Source: an uncultured Chitinophagaceae bacterium
Lineage (GTDB): Bacteria; Bacteroidota; Bacteroidia; Chitinophagales; Chitinophagaceae
NCBI GenBank assembly: GCA_934502905.1
Contig: CAKSVK010000018.1
Location: 1 to 33,056 of the forward strand
DNA length: 33,056 bases
Reading direction: 5' to 3'
Position 1 is the first letter of the stretch. The number at the start of each line of letters is the position of its first letter. The translations under genes and the position numbers were made by a program. The notes below the pieces were generated by a model. That model was not told the origin of the DNA. It saw only the letters and a program-made list of their open reading frames with translations, and made no database searches. This document shows positions 8,805 through 15,650 of this stretch, piece by piece.

Positions 8805-9956
8805 CTATATATTTACACAGAATCGTTTTACGGCTTTTTCATCTATATCAATTCCCAAACCGGCGCCCTGCGGCACCTGTATATAGCCATCCGCATCCAG
8901 CTGAACTGGATTACGAATGATCTCCCGCAACATCGGGTTATCGCTTACATTGTATTCCAGGAACAAGGATCTCGGCAGCACCGCATTCAGGTGAAGACTT
9001 GCAGCCGTGAGCAGATCGGTGAGCCAGGCATGCGGACAAACATCTACACCTGCGTATTCCGCTTCCCACATGATCTTTCTTGCCTGTGTAAACCCGCCAC
9101 ACCTCGACAGATCAGGTTGTACCACATCCACTCCTCCTTCTGTTATCAGTTGCCGGAATCCCCATGCCGTTGCTTCCTGCTCACCCGCAGCAATGCGTGT
9201 TTTTACACCGGCTTCCTTTACTTTACGGTATCCCGGATACAATTCGGGATGCAAAAAATCTTCGAGCCAGTATATATTGTAGGGCTCCAGCAAACGGCAT
9301 AACTCGATGGCATCGTACGCGCTTCGCTTCACCATCCATCCCGGGTCTACCATCAGGGCAATATCGGGACCTAATGTTTTTCTCGCGGTTTCCACCAGCC
9401 GGATATCCTGTTTCATATCCTGTCCGAACACACCCCATCCGAATTTCACTGCCCTGAACCCGCGCTGCATATAGAATTCACAGGCATGCCTGATCGCATC
9501 AGTAGTTGGACGGAAAAGCGTAGAGGCATACGCCTGTACCTTATCCCTTCTGGCACCGCCCAGTATTTTATGCACCGGACGATTGATAGCTTTGCCGATA
9601 ATATCATGACAGGCAATATCAAAGCCGGATAATACCTGCATGGCCGCCCCCCTTCTTCCAAAATAAATAGTACCCCGGTATATCTTATCCCACAGGCGTT
9701 CCACGTCAAAAGGATCTTCACCTATTGCCAGCTCTCTTAACCCTTCGAACATGCCAGCGCCGCTTTCAGGTGCGTTCACAACGGCTTCACCTACATGTGG
9801 TGAGGTTTCCACATCCGACCAGCCGGTAATACCTTCATCAGTACTTACCTTTATCAGCAGGCAATGTTTTACCCCCCGCGCTTCTTCGCTTCCCGCCGGG
9901 TTGGTTATTTCAAACGGCGACTCCAGGATAAATGCTTCTACGTTGGTTATCTTCAT
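8805..9956 (-). CDS. Enolase-superfamily sugar-acid dehydratase (mandelate racemase subgroup)
   Basis: The 383-residue protein has the N-terminal capping domain and modified TIM barrel of the mandelate racemase/muconate lactonising enzyme family. Metal ligands appear as D204 (MVDPGW), E232 (WLEDF) and E259 (AGEQ). The His-Asp dyad of the MR subgroup is H309 (CPHAW) with D282 (QPDLSRCGG). The usual KxK on the second strand reads K171-F-G173, so the second Lys is missing. Such enzymes dehydrate aldonic or aldaric acids to 2-keto-3-deoxy acids (rhamnonate, fuconate, galactarate and so on); the exact substrate cannot be told. It is the first gene after the 226-base element-bearing gap, so it may start a second transcript. 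Confidence 0.9.
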   Translation of the reverse strand: MKITNVEAFILESPFEITNPAGSEEARGVKHCLLIKVSTDEGITGWSDVETSPHVGEAVVNAPESGAGMFEGLRELAIGEDPFDVERLWDKIYRGTIYFGRRGAAMQVLSGFDIACHDIIGKAINRPVHKILGGARRDKVQAYASTLFRPTTDAIRHACEFYMQRGFRAVKFGWGVFGQDMKQDIRLVETARKTLGPDIALMVDPGWMVKRSAYDAIELCRLLEPYNIYWLEDFLHPELYPGYRKVKEAGVKTRIAAGEQEATAWGFRQLITEGGVDVVQPDLSRCGGFTQARKIMWEAEYAGVDVCPHAWLTDLLTAASLHLNAVLPRSLFLEYNVSDNPMLREIIRNPVQLDADGYIQVPQGAGLGIDIDEKAVKRFCVNI

Positions 9957-10067
9957 GCTTTTTGTTTATTTTTTATTCACCTCACCATCATCGCGGGGCA
10001 CGAAGCGATCTCAACGCAAACCGTGAGACTACTTCTTCCGCCACAATATTTATTCAACTCAAACCCA

Positions 10068-10176
10068 CCTACAGGCGGGATCGCAGGGACGATCAGAACT
10101 TTCGTCTATCGGTAGGTCTCCCCACCTACCGAAAAGCCAGCCTTAATGCAGGCGGGTGAAGACACCCACCTGTAGG
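10068..10176. repeat. Inverted repeat with nested hairpin (REP-like)
   Basis: Outer arms CCTACAGGCGGG (10068-10079) and CCCACCTGTAGG (10165-10176) are complementary with one G/T position. Inside is a perfect 8-bp hairpin, CGGTAGGT at 10110-10117 and ACCTACCG at 10124-10131, with a 6-base loop. The element fills most of the gap between the alcohol dehydrogenase stop and the dehydratase start. It may stop or protect the upstream mRNA. Confidence 0.6.
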
Positions 10177-10182
10177 AGCTGA

Positions 10183-11178
10183 TCACTCAAACACCAGGGC
10201 CACCTTTAACGCCCGGTCGTGCCCGTTACGGGCAAGCTCAAACGCTTCTTTCCAGTTATCAAAAGGCAACTGGTGTGTTATTATATTTTCCAATGCCAAT
10301 GCTCTGTCACCAAGGCATGCCAATGCTTCTTCTATTTTATCTTCATCATTGCAGGCGCCGGCTATTTCCAGCTCCAGCACATGCACGCTGAACAGGTCCA
10401 CCAAAACAGGCTGATGCGCTGCGCTGAATACCACCATCCTGCCACGGGGACGTAACGCTTTGATACAACTCTCCGCTGCTTCCGCATTACCGACAGCCAG
10501 AATAGCGACATCAACCGATCTTTCCGGAACGGTGTCCGGTATTTCCGCACCCGGTATCATTCCCAGCCGGAACGGTGTCCGTCCATATACCATCACACGG
10601 CCGGCGCCCTGTTTCTGAGCCAGCCGGGCGATCATATTGCCGAAAGGCCCGTCGCCTACTACAAGCACGCTCTTACCTTTAATATCTCCGGCACGTGAAA
10701 CCGCTTCCAGGCAAACTGATACGGGTTCCAACAGCGCCCCCGTAGCAAAAGAAATATCAGCGGGAATTTTCCGTACCCTGTCTGCGCGCTGCAGAAAATA
10801 TTCCGCAAAGCAGCCATCGCGATCAATACCGGAATGCCCCATGTTTGAGCATAAATGTTCCAGTCCGCGCATACATTCTTCACAAACACCACAGGGAACA
10901 ACAGGGTGAGCCGCCACCCTGTCCCCAGGTTTTACATCCTTAACATCAGCGCCACACTGAACAACTACGCCTGCGCCTTCATGCCCCATTACACGGGGAT
11001 ACTGTATTCCAAAAGGATTGCTCCTGATATCGTGCAGATCAGATGTACATATAGTTGCCGCCTTTGTTTGTATCAGCACTTCATTATCTGCAGGTGCCGG
11101 TACGGGTAATGTTACCTGAACCAGTTGTTCTATTCCCTGCAACTGCAGCGCCTGCATGTATGGTGGAATGGTGATCAC
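10183..11178 (-). CDS. Zinc-dependent alcohol/polyol dehydrogenase (MDR family)
   Basis: The 331-residue protein is a medium-chain dehydrogenase. Catalytic zinc ligands are C44 (TICTSD), H66/E67 (GHEGAG) and likely E151. The structural zinc site is C96, C99, C102 and C110 (PCGVCEECMRGLEHLC). The Rossmann motif VLVVGDGPFG lies at 171-180. This pattern is typical of sorbitol, threonine and sugar dehydrogenases using NAD(P). It starts with GTG, whose GTGA (11175-11178) overlaps the stop of the amidohydrolase gene, so the two are translationally coupled. In this series it is the candidate for the first oxidation of the imported sugar to a lactone or keto-sugar (inference). Confidence 0.92.
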   Translation of the reverse strand: MITIPPYMQALQLQGIEQLVQVTLPVPAPADNEVLIQTKAATICTSDLHDIRSNPFGIQYPRVMGHEGAGVVVQCGADVKDVKPGDRVAAHPVVPCGVCEECMRGLEHLCSNMGHSGIDRDGCFAEYFLQRADRVRKIPADISFATGALLEPVSVCLEAVSRAGDIKGKSVLVVGDGPFGNMIARLAQKQGAGRVMVYGRTPFRLGMIPGAEIPDTVPERSVDVAILAVGNAEAAESCIKALRPRGRMVVFSAAHQPVLVDLFSVHVLELEIAGACNDEDKIEEALACLGDRALALENIITHQLPFDNWKEAFELARNGHDRALKVALVFE

Positions 11179-12032
11179 TTTTGTAAAGGGTTTGGCAGGT
11201 TAAGCAGGCTCAGCGCATCGCGATGAATAATTTCTTCTATTACTTCGGCAGGCACCTCCGGCAAACCACTGGAACCTGTTACACTATTTAATGCCCGTAC
11301 ATTTTTTATGGAATCACCCGTGGTGGTAAATGGAAAATCGGAACCAAACAATACTTTATGCTGCGCTTTATACTCTACCAGCAGCCGCATGGAATTATAA
11401 AATTGCCAGGGGCGGTAATAGAGCGCGGAAATATCTGCATATACATGTGCATGCCTGCGTATCACTGCGATGGTCTCCCCCTCCCAGGGATGCCCTAAGT
11501 GTGCAAGCACCATGCGTAGTTCGGGAAAATCAACCGCCACCGCATCAAAATGTACAGGACGCGAATAATCCAACGGCGTACCACTTACGAAAGATGTGCC
11601 GGCATGAAACAGTATGGGCAATCCATTCGCCTGGCAATAGCGGTATATATCATAATATCTTTTATCCTGCGGATGCGCATCCTGGTATAGCGGCGACAGC
11701 TTCACACCAACGGCGCCTAACTGGCGGTGACATTTTTCCAGCTCTTCCATATAATCCTGCTGCAGCGGATCAATGGAAGCAAAGAACAACAATCGTTCCT
11801 GCGCTTTTGCCACATGCGCCGCTACGGTTTCATTGGGAATGTTCCAGCCTGTGGCCGATGCCTGCAAGCCAAACACTACTGCTACATCAGCAGCCTTTGT
11901 AGTTTCCAGGTGTCTTTCTTCCACATTCCCCCATACAGCAGGATCAACACCACACCGCACCAGGTCTGCATTGAGCTTCGGACCAAAATGCCGGGCGGCA
12001 TCAAAAACATGTGTATGTATATCTATGATCAT
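11175..12032 (-). CDS. TIM-barrel amidohydrolase (amidohydrolase 2 family; possible lactonase)
   Basis: The 285-residue protein has the metal-dependent TIM barrel of the amidohydrolase 2 family: DIHTHVFD (H6, H8), VKLSP near 110-114, FHAG (H143), LAHLGHPW (H168, H171) and FGSDFP (D222). There is no signal peptide. Family members include sugar-lactone hydrolases such as L-fuconolactonase, 2-pyrone-4,6-dicarboxylate lactonase and non-oxidative decarboxylases. Pairing with an overlapping sugar dehydrogenase gene makes a lactonase plausible, but that is inference from context. It follows the GH39-like gene by 38 bases. Confidence 0.88.
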   Translation of the reverse strand: MIIDIHTHVFDAARHFGPKLNADLVRCGVDPAVWGNVEERHLETTKAADVAVVFGLQASATGWNIPNETVAAHVAKAQERLLFFASIDPLQQDYMEELEKCHRQLGAVGVKLSPLYQDAHPQDKRYYDIYRYCQANGLPILFHAGTSFVSGTPLDYSRPVHFDAVAVDFPELRMVLAHLGHPWEGETIAVIRRHAHVYADISALYYRPWQFYNSMRLLVEYKAQHKVLFGSDFPFTTTGDSIKNVRALNSVTGSSGLPEVPAEVIEEIIHRDALSLLNLPNPLQK

Positions 12033-12070
12033 AATTACCTTTCAATTTAGTCAATTTTATAACCAGCCCC

Positions 12071-13456
12071 CTACTCAAACGACCAGTAATGTACCCCCCA
12101 GGGCTCCAGCTTCAGGTTGATGGACTGTGTGCCTTTTTTTATTTTAATAAAAGGATCCGGGCGCAGGCGCTGGTTTTCTTCCAATCCGGACCCGGTAGCA
12201 TCCAGCACAATATGGCGCACCTGCATATCTTTCGGAAGATCAAACAGGTCAATCTTAACCGTTACAGGTTTGTCCGAAAAATTCCATAATACCATATTAT
12301 GCATCAGCATTTTGGTATCATGTGCTGCAAAGCCATGCACTTTATCATTATTGGATGTAACAGCCAGCTTATTGCCCGCCAGTCTTGATAACAATTTAAA
12401 AGTATAGTAGGCCGGACGCAACTGGTTCTGGTAATCTATCAGCCCGCTGAACTGTGCCTGGCGGTTCCACCACCTGGTCATAAACGCGGTGCCATGAGGC
12501 GAAAAGAATCTTGAAAATGTTTCAAACGAAACATACCAGTCGCGGATATGGTAATAACAGGACCAGTCCAGCCCCACATCTTTCATTTGCCAGATGGTTT
12601 CCGCTACATAACAGGGCTGGAACCGTGGATCCAGTGGTGGATTGAACAGATCCATATTCCATTCGTTCATGATCACTTCACACTTCAGGTCAGGATGCTG
12701 CGCTACAAGGTCTTTTACATAAGCGATCTGCCCGCGGATAGCTGTGGGACTATTATTATAATTATGAAAAGAAACAAAATGCAGGGGTATTTTTTCGGCT
12801 GAGCAAACCCGTAACAATTCCGGTAAGATAGGAGACTTGTAATATGCCAGCGCCGGGCCGCCTACTTTTGCATTGGGATCAGCCCGCAGGATGGCCGCTG
12901 CTGTATGCTTGTAATATCTCGCATAACTCTCCGGCTTAAAACGGTAAGGCGTACCGCCGTCTTCACCAATATCCACTTCATTGCCCACTTCCCAGTAGGT
13001 AATGCCGGCGCCTTTGTCTACATAATGTTTTACCACGTCGTATACGAATTGTTCCCAGCCTGCATAGTCGTTCGGCTCCACGATATCATGGTCTACCACC
13101 GGGAAAAACTGTTTGGGCTTCAGGCAAAAGCTCATAAAAGGTTTGGCGCCTGTTTGCAGGATATTTGAAACCGTACTATCCAGCGTTGCAAAATGATATT
13201 TACCCGGCTCGGGGATCACATCATAATATTCACTTACAAAAAGCCGGATGATACCGGGATGAAGCGCCTTTATTTCCGTTATCCGGCTTGCCAGCATGGG
13301 CTCTTCGGAAAGCCCGCCCTGCCCCAATGCCATCTGCTCCATTTTCATGGGACCCAGCTCTTTGCCGAAGTCAACTTTTACATTAGTAACCTGCGCCTGT
13401 ACAGACAGCGCGGCAAAAAAGCAAACCGATAAAAGAAAGGAACCTATTTTCATCAT
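12071..13456 (-). CDS. Exported clan GH-A glycoside hydrolase (GH39-like)
   Basis: The 461-residue protein begins with a signal peptide (about 1-22, cut after VQAQ). The core is a TIM barrel of clan GH-A with the acid/base in TYWEVGNE (E160) and the nucleophile in EVIMNEWN (E255), plus a His in FVSFHNYN (H231) near the active site. After residue ~350 comes a beta-rich C-terminal part, as in beta-xylosidase-like GH39 and GH51-type enzymes. Both catalytic Glu are present, so it should be active, retaining, and located in the periplasm or at the outer membrane. Substrate could be a xyloside, arabinoside or another glycan; the sequence alone does not decide. It sits 21 bases after the 702-residue gene. 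Confidence 0.87.
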   Translation of the reverse strand: MMKIGSFLLSVCFFAALSVQAQVTNVKVDFGKELGPMKMEQMALGQGGLSEEPMLASRITEIKALHPGIIRLFVSEYYDVIPEPGKYHFATLDSTVSNILQTGAKPFMSFCLKPKQFFPVVDHDIVEPNDYAGWEQFVYDVVKHYVDKGAGITYWEVGNEVDIGEDGGTPYRFKPESYARYYKHTAAAILRADPNAKVGGPALAYYKSPILPELLRVCSAEKIPLHFVSFHNYNNSPTAIRGQIAYVKDLVAQHPDLKCEVIMNEWNMDLFNPPLDPRFQPCYVAETIWQMKDVGLDWSCYYHIRDWYVSFETFSRFFSPHGTAFMTRWWNRQAQFSGLIDYQNQLRPAYYTFKLLSRLAGNKLAVTSNNDKVHGFAAHDTKMLMHNMVLWNFSDKPVTVKIDLFDLPKDMQVRHIVLDATGSGLEENQRLRPDPFIKIKKGTQSINLKLEPWGVHYWSFE

Positions 13457-13477
13457 AATATTTTTATATCGCCAGTA

Positions 13478-15586
13478 TTATAATTTTATTTTAAGCACCA
13501 CAGGTTCCATCAGCTTAAAAGCAGTATTTAATGTTATTGTATTGCCTGACCGTTTTACAGGCAATAGTGTCCAATTCCCTTCGGAGTGCAGTTGAAAGAC
13601 AGCAGCCTTTTCCCATCCCGCCGGTATATCAACAGATAAAATATTGCTTTCATCAGAACTCAGATTAATGGCCGTAACGACCAGGTATTTTCCCGTAACA
13701 CTTTTATTACAGATACAAAAAACATTGGGTTGATCATTAATAAATACCGGCAATTGTTCTTTTCCCAACCATTCTATGGTTTCCCGCAGCAGCTCTTTTT
13801 TCTTGTAGTTGTAAACGGCAGAAGACATGTTCCGATGCAAATCAAAAGCCGTAATAGCTACCCTGCCTCCCCATTCATTTTCGAAACGGGTAAAGCCCGG
13901 AATTACCGGCTTTTCTTCCGGGTCTAAAAAATCTGTAATTATTTCTGTCCGGGGATGGGGCTTCATTTCATAAAAGCTTCCCCCTTCACTGCTGCTTCCC
14001 GGAGCAAAAATGAGGTTGTATATCAACGCTCCTTTCAGGCGTTTGTAGCTGCCGGCATTCCTTATTCCTTCAAAACAGAAGTTGGGCGCTTTCCCGGGCG
14101 TTACCGCTGCTCCTATTAAATCAGCATATCCCTTTTGCGAAAGTATATACGCCGCGTAGCCATCCATCAGAACTGCAGAACGAAGCAGTGATTTGATCTC
14201 TTCATCGCCCATGATCTTCAAACAAGCGCCGGATACCACTTTAACTTTTCCATTCTTCGAGGTATACGGTATTCCAAACCGACCCAATACGCCCACCCAT
14301 GGATTGTGGGGCGCCTCCGGCGTTCCGCCGTTGTAAGGCACGCCTGTATGAGCAAAAGGAAGATGTTGTATCTCGCATCCGGCTAATGGTGCATTCACCA
14401 CCTCTTCCCTGATCTTTGAAAAACGTTTTACTTCCCGTTTAAACATTTCCAGGTAACCGCGTTCTTCCAGTAAATTATCCAGGTACTGGGTTACATATAG
14501 CAAAGAGTCGTTAAACCCATAGGTAAATGCAGCCGTCATGAAACTTCGCAGCTTAGCGGCCGACATATAAAAACGCGTGTGGGGATACGTATCGGATTCA
14601 TGCAGGCATTCTATATCTGCCGGCAGGTGCTGGCGGCTGTATAATGCATGAAAAATGCTTTCAGGCAATGAAACCGGCTCATCTGAAGAATAGCTCGATC
14701 CATAGAGCCTTACCATGGGCCTGCTGTTCCCTGCAAAAGCCCGGGTAACAGCCTCGGTAAAGTCTCCATCAAAATCGGAAACCCCGGCCTGGCAAAGAGA
14801 TATCCGGGTTTCAGGCGCTACCTTATCTACCTTTTCTCTTATCAGCTTTGCAAATCCTGCCAGGCTGTCGCGGCTCAACTCCGCCCAGCTCCTGCGAAGC
14901 GCTATTGTTGGCGCATCGCTTTGCTTAAACAATTCCAATAATTCCTCCCGCTTAAATTCCCGACCCTGGCGTTTAGAAAATTCAGCCAGGTGAAGCGGGC
15001 AGAAGCAGCCGAAATTTACATGAGGGGAACGCCAGTTCGGTTGCCAGCTCAGTTCAAAATCATCCTCGAACTGCACGGCAAACGGCCTGGCGATCTTTAC
15101 TACCGATGCAACGTTATCACTAAATTCCTCGCTGAATGCAGGATCAAGCGGACAAGGTGAATGGCTCGCCACAAACCCGGTCAGATCCGTTATATATTGA
15201 AACCGGCTATCATACCCTGAACGGAGAGAAGGAGCGCACCACCAGCCGATACGAATGTCATGCGGCCGGAGCGCCTGCTGCACTTCCGATATTGTTTCCC
15301 CGATCCGCCGGTATACTTCCGGCTTGGGAAAACCTGTTAGCTTAATATCTTCCATGGGTGCAACAATAAGGAACCGCTTTAAGCCATAGGTCTTCCTCAG
15401 CTCTACCAGTTGCTGAAGCATTTTATCCTTACGGTTGGTATAAAACCTTACGGGAACAATCGGATCAATCATCACATCGGAAGCCTGCACAGCATTGATA
15501 GTATTTCCATCTTCGTGCCACCATTGCCCGGTGGTAATGCCTACAGAACCAACAGAGGTAAACTTCAGGAAATTTCTTCTGTCCAT
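13478..15586 (-). CDS. Exported TIM-barrel-like glycosidase-type protein of unknown specificity
   Basis: The 702-residue protein starts MDRRNFLKF, a Tat-like or Sec export signal often seen on Bacteroidota carbohydrate proteins. Residues 40-400 look like a TIM barrel: FLIVAPMED at 72-80, IRIGWWCAPS at 111-120, VQFEDDFELS at 171-180 and a Cys pair in FGCFCPLHL (C194, C196). The ED..CFC arrangement resembles uncharacterised glycosidase-like barrels (beta-galactosidase/GH42-like relatives); E174, D175 and D176 are catalytic candidates. Beyond ~430 are a Rossmann-like (GH42 trimerisation-like) part and a C-terminal beta domain. I do not recognise a named family with certainty. It lies between two other exported hydrolase genes and so probably helps take apart the same glycan. 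Confidence 0.68.
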   Translation of the reverse strand: MDRRNFLKFTSVGSVGITTGQWWHEDGNTINAVQASDVMIDPIVPVRFYTNRKDKMLQQLVELRKTYGLKRFLIVAPMEDIKLTGFPKPEVYRRIGETISEVQQALRPHDIRIGWWCAPSLRSGYDSRFQYITDLTGFVASHSPCPLDPAFSEEFSDNVASVVKIARPFAVQFEDDFELSWQPNWRSPHVNFGCFCPLHLAEFSKRQGREFKREELLELFKQSDAPTIALRRSWAELSRDSLAGFAKLIREKVDKVAPETRISLCQAGVSDFDGDFTEAVTRAFAGNSRPMVRLYGSSYSSDEPVSLPESIFHALYSRQHLPADIECLHESDTYPHTRFYMSAAKLRSFMTAAFTYGFNDSLLYVTQYLDNLLEERGYLEMFKREVKRFSKIREEVVNAPLAGCEIQHLPFAHTGVPYNGGTPEAPHNPWVGVLGRFGIPYTSKNGKVKVVSGACLKIMGDEEIKSLLRSAVLMDGYAAYILSQKGYADLIGAAVTPGKAPNFCFEGIRNAGSYKRLKGALIYNLIFAPGSSSEGGSFYEMKPHPRTEIITDFLDPEEKPVIPGFTRFENEWGGRVAITAFDLHRNMSSAVYNYKKKELLRETIEWLGKEQLPVFINDQPNVFCICNKSVTGKYLVVTAINLSSDESNILSVDIPAGWEKAAVFQLHSEGNWTLLPVKRSGNTITLNTAFKLMEPVVLKIKL

Positions 15587-15650
15587 GTGAAGTAGTAATA
15601 ATAATTTAAGTTATGTTACTTAACAATGTACTTTAATGTGGTGACACCGC

